A stretch of 41,276 bases of DNA from CAZDVQ01 sp964508975 (GTDB lineage Bacteria > Bacteroidota > Bacteroidia > Chitinophagales > Saprospiraceae). The stretch is taken from assembly GCA_964508975.1 (NCBI GenBank), contig CAZDVQ010000039.1, positions 1 through 41,276 on the forward strand, given 5' to 3'. Every line of letters starts with the position of its first letter. Within the stretch, counting starts at the first letter, position 1. Both the position numbers and the translations under genes were made by a program. The notes beneath the pieces were generated by a model. That model did not search any database and was not told the origin of the DNA. It saw nothing but the letters and a program-made list of their open reading frames with translations. Positions 14,770-23,013 of the stretch are shown piece by piece.

Positions 14770-15324
14770 TTACAACTTGAGGGTCAAACCAAAGGTTGCA
14801 TAGCCAAATGATGCACGGCCACCTTCAAGGAACAAACCGAATTTTGGTTTTAAGTAATAACGGATGCCACCAGTTGAGCCCCAGCCGAATCCACCATAAT
14901 TGGCCGTCCATGTATCGTTGTTGGTATTCCTGATATAATAGCCTAGCATTAAGCTGTAGTAGATGTCCAGTTTGTCGCCATGCAGGTCCGTTTCCAATAG
15001 TTTCTCCAACAAGCCATACCAGTGGAAAGTAGCACGGGCACCAAAACCCACATAAGAGTCGCGGTATTTAGCACCAAACCAGTTATAGCCGTAGCTAGCA
15101 AAACCAGCCCAACCACCTACGCCGACGAAGTCGTGCACGCCAATTTCGGCAGATACACTCACCGGAACGCCAAAACCATAAAAACCACCGCCGTAATAAG
15201 AGCCTAGACCAATTCCTGGGCTAACGAGGAAATTGCCTTTTTTGTGTGCCTCATAGTTTTGGGCAGATACTTGCAAGCTCAACAAAGCCGCAAATAGAAA
15301 GAGAGATAACTTTTTAAAAAACAT
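14770..15324 (-). CDS. Small outer-membrane beta-barrel protein
   Basis: A 184-residue exported protein with signal peptide MFFKKLSLFLFAALLSLQVSA. The mature part alternates Gly/aromatic strands (GIGLGSYYGGGFYGFGVPVSVSAE, VGVGGWAGFASYGYNWFG) and ends in GYATFGLTLKL, a typical outer-membrane barrel C-terminal strand. Eight strands would fit the length. The start at 15324 is set by the signal peptide and by a -7 promoter box at 15372-15365; a longer frame up to 15384 would start upstream of the promoter. Specific role unknown (OmpA/OmpX-like barrel without a periplasmic domain). Confidence 0.8.
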   Translation of the reverse strand: MFFKKLSLFLFAALLSLQVSAQNYEAHKKGNFLVSPGIGLGSYYGGGFYGFGVPVSVSAEIGVHDFVGVGGWAGFASYGYNWFGAKYRDSYVGFGARATFHWYGLLEKLLETDLHGDKLDIYYSLMLGYYIRNTNNDTWTANYGGFGWGSTGGIRYYLKPKFGLFLEGGRASFGYATFGLTLKL

Positions 15325-15364
15325 GATAATTGATTTAAGTGATGCGTAAAATCTAATCTGGGAA

Positions 15365-15372
15365 CAAATGTA
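15365..15372 (-). promoter_or_regulatory. -7 promoter box of the barrel gene
   Basis: TACATTTG, exact match to TAnnTTTG, about 40 bases upstream of the start at 15324. The -33 position is A/T-rich without a clear TTTG. This box rules out the upstream alternative start. Confidence 0.6.
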
Positions 15373-15460
15373 GTCCGAGTCCATAAATATACGGCTTTAA
15401 ATCTAGTATCTAACCATATTGACTTATTTTAAGGTAGGTTTTATTGAGTAAACCGTAATA

Positions 15461-15495
15461 AAGAGCAAAGAGCAGAAGGCTGAGCGCAGAGCAGG
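15461..15495. repeat. Heptamer-period repeat (AGAGCAR family)
   Basis: AAGAGCA, AAGAGCA, GAAGGCT, GAGCGCA, GAGCAGG: degenerate seven-base units of the AGAGCAG family, in the gap between the barrel gene and the glycosyltransferase. Confidence 0.55.
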
Positions 15496-15568
15496 GTAAC
15501 AAAGGGCTATTAAATTTTACAATCATCAAATTTTGCTTTTAGCGAATAAAGCATTTCGTTTAATATTT

Positions 15569-15675
15569 TGGGGCCTCCCCTCGCGTTGCTCGTGGCGCTA
15601 CGCTACGCGGCTCGCTTTCGCTCGGCCCCTTTGGGTCTGGCGCTACGCGCCACCGCTCCGCATCGCTAGGCCGAT
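15569..15675. repeat. GC-rich multi-hairpin intergenic element
   Basis: Clear forward copy of the dispersed element: GGCGCTACGCTACGCGGCTCGCTTTCGCTCGGCCCC followed by the hairpin GGCGC-TAC-GCGCC and ACCGCTCCGCATCGCTAGG. Flanked on both sides by heptamer repeats. Confidence 0.75.
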
Positions 15676-15683
15676 GTTTAGTT

Positions 15684-15787
15684 CAGAGAGCAGAGGGCAG
15701 AGAGCAGAGTATTTTGGCTACATTACGCTGACTTTAAACGCATAATCAAACGCTGCTCTGCACTCTGCTCTCTGCACTCATAGCTAA
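15684..15787. repeat. Paired inverted heptamer repeats
   Basis: AGAGAGCAGAGGGCAGAGAG (15687 onward) and, about 45 bases later, its approximate reverse complement CTGCTCTGCACTCTGCTCTC (15753 onward). Both arms have a period of seven. Together they can form a long imperfect hairpin ahead of the glycosyltransferase promoter. Confidence 0.65.
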
Positions 15788-15836
15788 TCAAGGCGCCCCA
15801 AATCCAAAAATTTATTCAAATCCAAAACGCTTTGCC

Positions 15837-15844
15837 TATATTTG
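15837..15844 (+). promoter_or_regulatory. -7 promoter box of the glycosyltransferase operon
   Basis: TATATTTG, exact match to TAnnTTTG, 25 bases upstream of the ATG at 15870. The -33 region is A/T-rich (TTTATTC) and weak. Confidence 0.55.
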
Positions 15845-15869
15845 CCCAGTATATACAAGTTGAAGCCGT

Positions 15870-17798
15870 ATGACCCTGAAAACGACGTTTCCATACCAGC
15901 CTATTTTGCTGATCATTGCCGCGGCAGCTTGTTTCGCAGGCGTGCTCCAGCATGAATTTGTAAACCTCGACGATAATGTGTTGATTTACCAAAATCCGCT
16001 GATCCGAAACACGTACTGGAATAACCTAAGCGAGGTTTTTAAGGCTCAATTTGGCACATTCGACTATAAACCAATCGTTTATCTCAGCTGGATCGTTGAA
16101 TATAAACTTTTTGGACTTGACCCAGCCGTCTACCATTTCAACAATCTACTGTTGCACATACTGAACAGTTTATTGGTCTTTGGCTTAATCCGTAAAATAA
16201 TACAAAAGCTTGATTACAAGGAACATGCAAATCAAGTTGCCTTATTTGCAGCATTGATTTGGAGCCTACACCCCCTGCGTGTAGAGTCCTTTGCCTGGGC
16301 AGCTGAACGCGAGGACGTGCTTTCTGGTTTCTTCTACTTTCTAGGTATACATGCCTGGCTTAAATTTAGCGAGCAACGCCGATTTGTATGGTTATTGGCC
16401 TTTGGAGTCAGTTTCGTGTTGGCTTACTTATCGAAGGCTACCGCCATTACCTTACCGGTTGTAGCCTTGCTCAGCGATTACCTTTGCGGTGGCCTAAGCG
16501 CCAAGTTCGACTATAAGAAACTGAAGTGGGTTTTGCCCATTGGCCTTGGCGTAGTGCTAGCGTTGCTTGGCCTCAATACTGCAGGCCTGAGCAGCTGGGT
16601 GGTGGGCGACGAAACGGCCATGCACCCAGAAAATATAGCCAACTTACCCTTGTTTGTTCAAATGCTGCTATTGTTGAGCTATCGTTTTGTATTTTACCTA
16701 GGTCATTTTTTAGCCCCCATTGGCCTCTCGGTGGTGTATAGTCGCCAAGTATTGGTACAGCAAATGGGCAGCATGATTTACCTTATGCCCATTATAACGG
16801 CCGCTTTACTCTGGTTGTACTGGCGTTATGCCTTCCGCGATAAATTTGTGTTCTGGGCTGGAGCCGTTTTTATCGTAGCCATGGCACCGGCTTGGATTAT
16901 TCCTAGCTACGGTACCAACTTCGTTACCGACCGTTATACCTACCTCGGGAGCATCGGCTTATCAGCGTTACTACCCTATTTGCTGTTGGTACAATGGCCT
17001 AAAATAGCCAGTGTTGCACAGTATATATTAATAGGTATCGTGGCCATTTTTGCCTTGTTGGCCTACAATAGGCTTAGCGTTTGGCAAAACAGTTACACCT
17101 TGTTCAACGATGCCTTGACCAAATACCCCAAACTACCTTTAGCCTTGAATAACAGGGGTTTATATTATTTAGACAACAACAATCTCGACTCGGCTTTCCT
17201 AGATTTTAACGAGGCCGTGAAACTAAACCCAAGCTTTACCACCGCTTTGTATAATCGCGGTAAAATGCTATTTGACCAAAAACGCTTTGACGAAGCCTTG
17301 AAAGACTTTAACCAGGTGTTGGCCGTGGATAGCAGTTACCAGTTAGGCTATATCTCTAGGGCAACGGTTTATGCCGCTACCGGCAATGACTCCTTGGCCT
17401 TTATTGATTACAACAGGGCCATAGCGATGGACCGTTACAGCCCAGATGCCTATAAAAACATGGGCAAGCTGTACGTGCGCCGCAACGATTACAAAAACGC
17501 TATTGATAGCTATACCAAGTACCTGAACTTCTCGCCCAACGACCCAGAGGTGCTGTACCTACGTGGTATGGTGTATGAAATGAACGACCAGATGAAAGAA
17601 AGCCTAAGCGACTTGAACAAGGCCATCAACATCAACCCGAATAACGGTTATTATTACTCGGCACGCTCAAAGACCCATTACATCATGGGTAATATTCAAC
17701 CTGCTTGGAACGATGCCAAGACAGCTAACGCAAAAGGCGTACCTGTACGACAGGAATACCTCCAAATTTTACTTTCAGAAGGAGCCAAAGGCAACTAA
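15870..17798 (+). CDS. TMTC-like membrane glycosyltransferase with TPR domain
   Basis: A 642-residue protein. Residues about 8-405 form a polytopic membrane domain of GT-C type, with the acidic LDDN motif at 33-36 in the first periplasmic loop. The HPLRVESFAWAAEREDVLSGFFYFLG segment near 133 is shared with bacterial and animal TMTC O-mannosyltransferases. Residues about 420-640 are six or so tetratricopeptide repeats (ALNNRGLYYLDNNNLDSAFLDFNEAVKLNP and similar), probably periplasmic and used to hold acceptor protein. Likely transfers a sugar from a polyprenyl carrier to exported proteins; donor and target are unknown. Its stop overlaps the start of the ABC permease gene (TAATG), indicating coupled translation. 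Confidence 0.85.
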   Translation: MTLKTTFPYQPILLIIAAAACFAGVLQHEFVNLDDNVLIYQNPLIRNTYWNNLSEVFKAQFGTFDYKPIVYLSWIVEYKLFGLDPAVYHFNNLLLHILNSLLVFGLIRKIIQKLDYKEHANQVALFAALIWSLHPLRVESFAWAAEREDVLSGFFYFLGIHAWLKFSEQRRFVWLLAFGVSFVLAYLSKATAITLPVVALLSDYLCGGLSAKFDYKKLKWVLPIGLGVVLALLGLNTAGLSSWVVGDETAMHPENIANLPLFVQMLLLLSYRFVFYLGHFLAPIGLSVVYSRQVLVQQMGSMIYLMPIITAALLWLYWRYAFRDKFVFWAGAVFIVAMAPAWIIPSYGTNFVTDRYTYLGSIGLSALLPYLLLVQWPKIASVAQYILIGIVAIFALLAYNRLSVWQNSYTLFNDALTKYPKLPLALNNRGLYYLDNNNLDSAFLDFNEAVKLNPSFTTALYNRGKMLFDQKRFDEALKDFNQVLAVDSSYQLGYISRATVYAATGNDSLAFIDYNRAIAMDRYSPDAYKNMGKLYVRRNDYKNAIDSYTKYLNFSPNDPEVLYLRGMVYEMNDQMKESLSDLNKAININPNNGYYYSARSKTHYIMGNIQPAWNDAKTANAKGVPVRQEYLQILLSEGAKGN

Positions 17799-18607
17799 TG
17801 CGCATCATAGAAAACAAACCCAAACGACTTATCGACGAAGTTCGAGAGTTGATTCAATACCGCAACTTGATTTTCATGTTGGCGGCGCGTGAACTTAAAA
17901 TAAAATACGCGCAAACGGTGCTGGGTTTGTTCTGGTCGGTTTTACGGCCGCTTTCCTACTTGGCCATCTATACCTTTTTCTTCACGCGGGTGGTCGATAT
18001 CCAGGCGGTTTACGCACCTTACGCCTTGATTGCACTCTCAGGCATGATGGCCTGGAACTACTTTCTCGATATAGTGAACAGCGCCGGTAACTGTTTGATT
18101 ACCGATGCTCAACTCATCAAGCGAAACTATGTACCTAAACTGGTACTACCACTTTACCGGAGTATTCTCGGCTTGGTAGAATTATTCATCAGCTTGGCCA
18201 TATTCTTTGTGATACAGATTATACTGGGCCATCAATTTAGCATCAACATCGTTGCGCTGCCGCTATTGGTTTTGCTCAACATGGTGCTAGGCTTATCGGT
18301 AGCCTTATGGACCAGTGCCTTGAGCATCCGTTCCAGGGATTTTTTCCACTTCGTGATTACCTTTGTAAACTTCTTTTTCTGGCTCAGCCCGGTGTTTTAT
18401 ATGCCCGAGTTGATTCCGCTACCCTACCGCTATTTCATGTGGTTTAACCCTATGGCGGGTTTAATATCATTGTACCGCTGGTGTTTGCTCGGGGCACAGT
18501 TCCCTGGCTATGGCTACATGATGGGCATTGGGCTATTCATGATTGTGTTCTGGTTTGGGTTCAGGGCTTTCGTTAAGGCTCAACGCGATGTAGTGGACTA
18601 CATTTAG
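17798..18607 (+). CDS. ABC-2 polysaccharide/O-antigen export permease (Wzm/TagG-like)
   Basis: A 269-residue permease with six membrane segments. The N-terminal amphipathic stretch YRNLIFMLAARELKIKYAQTVLGLFWSVLRP is typical of Wzm/TagG permeases that carry undecaprenyl-linked polysaccharide across the inner membrane. WLSPVFYMPELIP and FNPMAGLISLYRW are also family hallmarks. The partner ATPase (Wzt/TagH) is not next to it: heptamer repeats and a strong bidirectional terminator follow. The ATPase must be encoded elsewhere. Translational coupling to a TPR glycosyltransferase suggests both act on cell-surface glycans. Confidence 0.9.
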   Translation: MRIIENKPKRLIDEVRELIQYRNLIFMLAARELKIKYAQTVLGLFWSVLRPLSYLAIYTFFFTRVVDIQAVYAPYALIALSGMMAWNYFLDIVNSAGNCLITDAQLIKRNYVPKLVLPLYRSILGLVELFISLAIFFVIQIILGHQFSINIVALPLLVLLNMVLGLSVALWTSALSIRSRDFFHFVITFVNFFFWLSPVFYMPELIPLPYRYFMWFNPMAGLISLYRWCLLGAQFPGYGYMMGIGLFMIVFWFGFRAFVKAQRDVVDYI

Positions 18608-18635
18608 AGTTAGGAGTTAGGAGTTAGGAGTTAGG
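18607..18635. repeat. Perfect heptamer tandem repeat GAGTTAG
   Basis: Four perfect GAGTTAG units start at the last base of the permease stop codon. A related degenerate tract, CTGAACTTTTAACTATTAAC and onward (18704-18737), precedes the terminator. Confidence 0.85.
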
Positions 18636-18732
18636 AAAATCTTGATAATCAATCAATTAATAGCATAATTTGGCCCTTATTTTTTCCCAAACGCTGAATT
18701 TATCAGCTCTGAACTTTTAACTATTAACTCAT

Positions 18733-18780
18733 AACTCAAAAAAAAAGCCCCGCCAAATGGCGGGGCTTTTTTTTTGAGTT
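18733..18780. terminator. Bidirectional intrinsic terminator
   Basis: Perfect 22-bp palindromic arms around an AAAT loop (18755-18758): nine A, GCCCCGCC, loop, GGCGGGGC, nine T, closed by AACTC/GAGTT. Placed between the convergent ABC permease and VPA-repeat genes, it can end transcription from both sides. Confidence 0.95.
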
Positions 18781-18785
18781 AAATA

Positions 18786-19862
18786 CTAGTATTTAACGCC
18801 CAAAGATTTCAAAGTCTCGAAGTCGAGGCTACCGATAGGCAAGTTGTTTGCTTTTTGGTATTTAACCAAGGCAGACTTAGTCAAGCTACCGAAGATGTTG
18901 TCGATAGGACCTGGGTCGAAGCCTTTCTCTTTCAAAGCCAATTGGATTTGACGGATAGTGTAGCTATCAACTTTATCGTTACAAAGCACTTCTTTCCATT
19001 CAGAGAAGCCGCCTTCTTTTACCAATTTACGAGAAGAAACGGTTTTGTATTCCGCAGGGATCTCGATAGTTTTGGTTTGAGGAGCAGCAGCCATAACGGT
19101 TTTCTTAACTTCTTTATACTCGGCAGGAATTTCGATTTCGCGCGTAGTTGCAGGAGAAACCATAACGGTTTTCTTGATTTCTTTGTACTCAGCAGGAACT
19201 TCGATTTCGCGAGTAGTAGCAGGAGAAACCATAACTTGTTTAGTAACTGTACCGAATTCAGCAGGAATTTCTACTTCGCGAGTAGAGGCAGCAGTTTTCA
19301 AAACGGTTTTAGTAACGGTTTGTTTTTGAGCAGGAACCTCAACCAAACACCAAACTAGACAGTCATCTGGGTTAGCAGACAAACAGTTTTTGTCGCCTTT
19401 TTTCTTCACCCATTTGGTTGAAGCAGGAGCGATTTCAATAGTTTCGGTAACGGTTTCGTACTCGGCAGGAATCTCAACGAGGCGTTTGCCACCTGAAGCA
19501 GATTGTACCTTTTCAGTAACTGTTTCGAATTTAGCTGGAACAACTTCAAGGCGTTTGCTCGCTGGCTTAACTTCGATACGTTCGGTAACGGTTTCGAATT
19601 TAGCTGGAACAACTTCGAGGCGTTTGCTGGCTGGCTTAACTTCAACACGTTCAGTAACGGTTTCGAATTTAGCTGGAACAATCTCTACGCGAGATGATGC
19701 AGGCTTAACCACGATGGTTTTCTCAACGTTTTCGTAAACGTCAGGAATCATACACTTGGCGTAGCATTTTCCTGGTTCAGCGTTTTTGGGGTAATCACCC
19801 TGTGCTTGGATGGCACCGAAGCCAAACAGCAAAGCAATTGCTAGAGCGTTTGCTTTTTTCAT
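18786..19862 (-). CDS. Exported VPA-repeat protein with peptidoglycan-binding domain
   Basis: A 358-residue protein. Signal peptide at residues 1-20 (ending AIQAQ). From about 45 to 285 there are nine copies of a repeat of about 23 residues centred on (V/I)PA(K/E)(F/Y)xTVT followed by VxPAxxRxxE. The first three are nearly identical (VPAKFETVTERVEVKPASKR). The C-terminal about 60 residues are a PG_binding_1-like domain (IRQIQLALKEKGFDPGPIDNIFGSLTKSALVKYQKANNL). Cysteines come in clusters (CYAKC; C-x7-CLVWC), so disulfides are likely. The repeat number and the anchoring domain suggest an elongated wall-bound periplasmic or surface protein. I know of no assigned function. It has a strong terminator 6 bases downstream. 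Confidence 0.8.
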   Translation of the reverse strand: MKKANALAIALLFGFGAIQAQGDYPKNAEPGKCYAKCMIPDVYENVEKTIVVKPASSRVEIVPAKFETVTERVEVKPASKRLEVVPAKFETVTERIEVKPASKRLEVVPAKFETVTEKVQSASGGKRLVEIPAEYETVTETIEIAPASTKWVKKKGDKNCLSANPDDCLVWCLVEVPAQKQTVTKTVLKTAASTREVEIPAEFGTVTKQVMVSPATTREIEVPAEYKEIKKTVMVSPATTREIEIPAEYKEVKKTVMAAAPQTKTIEIPAEYKTVSSRKLVKEGGFSEWKEVLCNDKVDSYTIRQIQLALKEKGFDPGPIDNIFGSLTKSALVKYQKANNLPIGSLDFETLKSLGVKY

Positions 19863-19948
19863 AGTAATGGAGCGTTTTTGGTTAAAAAAGTATGCAAGTT
19901 AATAAATGGATTACTTAGGGGTTTTGCTCTAGTGATGCCGAAGCATAC

Positions 19949-21175
19949 TTATTCTTTGTCCAAATCTTTTGGGTAACACAGGAAATAGCGCGTCACTTTG
20001 CTCTTGTCGAAGTTCTGTTCCAACCAAGCCGACACTGGACGAACTTCACCGTTTTTGTACAAAACTTGAATCTCATCCTTGTCTTTGTTGTAGGCTGTGT
20101 TTGTTTCAGCGGTAGTAATGACGAAGCTAGCCGCCTCTTCGTCACAAAGATGATACTTTTCTTTGATTTTATCTAATATTTTTTGCTTGTACTCCGTTGG
20201 AAAGGGTTTATCATCCTGCTCCACTTTAAACAATTTCCTATATATAATACCCTTAGACAGTGTAGATAATACTACATCTGGGTGTATCGTGAAATTTTTT
20301 AACGCAGAAATTACATCAAAATCGTCCAGCATGATAAAGTGCTCTAGCACATCATGCTTGTTGGCTTCAAGGTAGTCGGCGTCTATGTTCTGGCTTAAGA
20401 AATAATCCAGGAATGGACTTAAAGGCAACTGCACGCCTTCCTCCGTCAGTTTCCGGGCTCGTTCTATCGCGTGGATGAGCATGAATTCTGCACCAAGCAC
20501 GGTTTTGTGCAAGTAAGCTTGCCAATACATCAAACGGCGGGCAATTAAGAACTTCTCGATGGAGTACAAGCCCTTTTCTTCTACTACCAACTTGTTGTCA
20601 CGTACATCCAACATCTTGATGATGCGGTCGTAGCCTACCACGCCCTCGTGTACCCCGGTGAAAAAGCTATCTCGGGAAAGGTAATCGAGCCGGTCCATGT
20701 CCAATTGGCCAGAAACCAACTGGTGCAAGAAAAGCTTCTCGTACTTGTCTTCAAATATTTGGATGGCTAGGCTCAGTTTCCCGCCGAATTCAACATTAAG
20801 TTGTTGCATGATCGCCGTGGTCAGGTCCTCGTGGTGTACTTTAACCAAGCGGTGTTCCAACGCGTGCGAGAATGGTCCATGACCAATATCGTGCAACAAA
20901 ATGGCAATGATGGCGGCCTCTGTCTCGGCATCGGTGATGTCAACGCCTTTAGATTTTAATACGTCCAAGGCTTCCGACATGAGGTGCACGGCTCCTAAAG
21001 CATGGTGAAATCTAGTGTGCAAGGCCCCCGGGTAAACATAGTGTGTAAGGCCTAGTTGCCGAATACGGCGCAAACGCTGAAAGGCAGGGTGTTCAATCAA
21101 GTCGAATACAGTGCCGTACGGGATTGAAATAAACCCATAAACAGGGTCGTTAAATATTTTGTGCTTGCCTTTCAT
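19949..21175 (-). CDS. HD-domain phosphohydrolase (dNTPase/YwfO-like)
   Basis: A 408-residue HD-superfamily enzyme resembling the YwfO/SAMHD1 group of deoxynucleoside triphosphate triphosphohydrolases. The metal site is visible: RFHHALGAVH, LLHDIGHGPFSHALE (HD pair), and QLDMDRLDYLSRDSFFTGV providing the last Asp. The N-terminal KIFNDPVYGFISI and QRLRRIRQLG are characteristic. The C-terminal half is helical and diverges. A TTG-initiated longer frame (to 21196) can be dismissed because it would start inside the -7 promoter box. It is divergent from the DUF445 gene. Substrate not determined by sequence. Confidence 0.9.
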   Translation of the reverse strand: MKGKHKIFNDPVYGFISIPYGTVFDLIEHPAFQRLRRIRQLGLTHYVYPGALHTRFHHALGAVHLMSEALDVLKSKGVDITDAETEAAIIAILLHDIGHGPFSHALEHRLVKVHHEDLTTAIMQQLNVEFGGKLSLAIQIFEDKYEKLFLHQLVSGQLDMDRLDYLSRDSFFTGVHEGVVGYDRIIKMLDVRDNKLVVEEKGLYSIEKFLIARRLMYWQAYLHKTVLGAEFMLIHAIERARKLTEEGVQLPLSPFLDYFLSQNIDADYLEANKHDVLEHFIMLDDFDVISALKNFTIHPDVVLSTLSKGIIYRKLFKVEQDDKPFPTEYKQKILDKIKEKYHLCDEEAASFVITTAETNTAYNKDKDEIQVLYKNGEVRPVSAWLEQNFDKSKVTRYFLCYPKDLDKE

Positions 21176-21193
21176 AGATTTTGTTTGCTCGTG

Positions 21194-21225
21194 CAAAGAT
21201 AGTTCAATTCAACGGCTTGCACAAA
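21194..21225 (-). promoter_or_regulatory. Consensus Bacteroidota promoter of the HD gene
   Basis: TTTG (21225-21222), exactly 20 bases, TATCTTTG (21201-21194) on the minus strand. A perfect TTTG-N20-TAnnTTTG promoter, placing the transcription start a few bases later and the ATG at 21175 in a short leader. Confidence 0.85.
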
Positions 21226-21297
21226 CCGCCCTTACACCCAATTTTAGCAATCTTTAGCAATTTTTACCCAAGATATTCCCTTTTCAGCTAAAATCCG

Positions 21298-21305
21298 TAA
21301 GTTTG
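21298..21305 (+). promoter_or_regulatory. -7 promoter box of the DUF445 gene
   Basis: TAAGTTTG, exact match to TAnnTTTG, 21 bases before the TTG start codon of the DUF445 gene. Together with the HD promoter it makes a divergent control region of about 150 bases, which also holds the near-repeat TTTTAGCAATCTTTAGCAAT (21242-21261). Confidence 0.6.
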
Positions 21306-21326
21306 CCCTTCAAGTAAAACATCATC

Positions 21327-22595
21327 TTGGAAATATTACAGCAAATAGGATCCTTCGTCGTGCGGGAATGGGTATTGGTATCCATCCCCATCATCGCTGC
21401 CGTGGTTGGTTGGTTCACCAACTTGCTCGCGTTGAAGATGACCTTTTACCCGCTGGAGTTCTTGGGTGTTGAGCTGCCCATCAAGATGATTGGTATCGAC
21501 ATTAAACCGCATATCGGTTGGCAAGGCATTATACCTTCCAAGGCGGAGAAAATGGCCGGCAAGGCCGTAGACCTTATTACCAGCAAGCTCATCGACGTGA
21601 AGGCACAGTTTGCGCACATCGACCCCAAGGTGGTGGCCCGCGAAATGGAACCCGTGCTTGACCGCTTGACCCGCACCATCATCGACGAGTCGATGACCAA
21701 GCATATTCCGCTCATCTGGAACATGACTCCTAAACGCCAAAAGGAGAAAATATACGAATCAGCCGCCAAAGAATTTCCCCTGGTCACCGAGGAAATCATG
21801 GAGGATATCAAGGAAAACATCGTGGAGCTCTTCGACCTGAAAGGCATGGTCACACAGGAGTTAACCAAGGATAAAGCCCTGCTCAACCGCATTTTCCTCG
21901 AGGTAGGCAGCAAGGAGTTCAAATTTATCGAGCAATCGGGTTTTTACTTTGGCTTCATTTTCGGCCTTGTGCAAATGGTCATCTGGTATTACCTCCGCGA
22001 TTACAGTTGGTCCTGGATTATCCTGCCTATCGGCGGGCTCATCGTGGGCTGGTTGACCAACGTGTTGGCCTTGCGCATGATTTTTGAACCCGAAACACCC
22101 CGTCGCTGGCTGTTTATCAAGGTTCAAGGCTTGTTTATCATGCGCCAAAAAGAGGTTTCGGCGGCCTATGCCAAGCTCATCGCAAACCACATCCTCACCA
22201 TGCCCAATATTTTCGAGACCTTGCTCCAAGGGCAATCAACCGATAAGCTGGTTAAAATCGTGGAAAAACACGTGCACGAAGGTGTCGACAAAACGGCTGG
22301 ATTCACCAGTTCACTCATCATATTTACCTCGGGTACAGCAACATACGATAGCATCAAAGAAACCGCTTGCCAACGTTTCATGGAGGAACTACCGGAACAT
22401 ATCCGCCTCATTTTCGATTACGCCGAGGAAGCCCTCGACATCGAAGACACCCTCCGCGACAAAATGCAAAACCTTAGTCCACCCGATTTCGTATCGTTCC
22501 TCCGCCCCGTTTTCCAAGAAGACGAGTGGAAACTTATCCTCGTGGGCGCTATATTAGGCGGCCTAGCGGGGCTTTTGCAGCTTTTTACGGTATAA
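21327..22595 (+). CDS. DUF445 family membrane protein
   Basis: A 422-residue protein of the DUF445/YheB type. N-terminal membrane segment (about 12-32, with GWFTNLLALKM), a long helical, charged domain, a central membrane pair (about 205-250) containing the second family signature VGWLTNVLALRMIFEP, and a last membrane segment at the C terminus (LVGAILGGLAGLLQLF). The repeated GW(F/L)TN-LAL(K/R)M motif shows an internal duplication typical of the family. Start is TTG at 21327: an in-frame TAA lies at 21315-21317 and no ATG precedes the first signature. A -7 box fits this start. Function unknown. Confidence 0.9.
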   Translation: MEILQQIGSFVVREWVLVSIPIIAAVVGWFTNLLALKMTFYPLEFLGVELPIKMIGIDIKPHIGWQGIIPSKAEKMAGKAVDLITSKLIDVKAQFAHIDPKVVAREMEPVLDRLTRTIIDESMTKHIPLIWNMTPKRQKEKIYESAAKEFPLVTEEIMEDIKENIVELFDLKGMVTQELTKDKALLNRIFLEVGSKEFKFIEQSGFYFGFIFGLVQMVIWYYLRDYSWSWIILPIGGLIVGWLTNVLALRMIFEPETPRRWLFIKVQGLFIMRQKEVSAAYAKLIANHILTMPNIFETLLQGQSTDKLVKIVEKHVHEGVDKTAGFTSSLIIFTSGTATYDSIKETACQRFMEELPEHIRLIFDYAEEALDIEDTLRDKMQNLSPPDFVSFLRPVFQEDEWKLILVGAILGGLAGLLQLFTV

Positions 22596-22601
22596 TTTAA
22601 G

Positions 22602-22663
22602 GGTTAATGGTTAATGGTTAATGGTTAATGGTTAATGGTTAATGGTTAATGGTTAATGGTTAA
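22602..22663. repeat. Heptamer tandem repeat GGTTAAT
   Basis: Nearly nine perfect GGTTAAT units begin 6 bases after the DUF445 stop and run into the scaffold gap. The true copy number is unknown because assembly stopped here. Confidence 0.95.
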
Positions 22664-22763
22664 NNNNNNNNNNNNNNNNNNNNNNNNNNNNNNNNNNNNN
22701 NNNNNNNNNNNNNNNNNNNNNNNNNNNNNNNNNNNNNNNNNNNNNNNNNNNNNNNNNNNNNNN
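22664..22763. other. Scaffold gap (100 N)
   Basis: Exactly 100 undetermined bases, a conventional size for an unknown gap. Genes could be missing here, including an upstream part of the ATPase-TPR-helicase region. Confidence 0.98.
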
Positions 22764-22809
22764 TAATTTTTTTTAAAAAACTGGCATAACAGACAAATCA
22801 GCCCGTATA

Positions 22810-22833
22810 TTCATAGTTCATAGTTCATAGTTA
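22810..22833. repeat. Heptamer tandem repeat TTCATAG
   Basis: Three perfect TTCATAG units plus TTA on the far side of the scaffold gap. Same period as the GGTTAAT tract but a different unit. Confidence 0.85.
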
Positions 22834-22837
22834 TTTT

Positions 22838-22967
22838 TGTGGCGTTGCGGCCTGCGGCCGCCGCTGTCCTACGGGGTTCGCTGTTCGCTCCGTGCTGCGC
22901 ACCAGCCGCTACGCGGCTGCCCTCCGGCCAGCTAACGCTTGAACGGCGGCAAAGCCGCCGTTCATAG
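22838..22967. repeat. GC-rich multi-hairpin intergenic element
   Basis: Contains GCGGCC-TGC-GGCCGC, AGCCGC-TAC-GCGGCT and AACGGCGGC-AAA-GCCGCCGTT, and a GGGTTCGCTGTTCGCTCCG core. Followed to about 23000 by purine-rich heptamer-like units (ATAGGAG, ATAGAAG, CGAGGAG, AGAGGAG). No gene is seen between the gap and 23222. Confidence 0.7.
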
Positions 22968-23013
22968 ATAGGAGATAGAAGCGAGGAGAGAGGAGCGGAG
23001 GCAAACATTGCCC

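Noticed and set aside
19390..19737. Repeat-containing frames on the opposite strand of the VPA-repeat gene
   Set aside because: The apparent repeats only reflect the repeat units of the coding strand.
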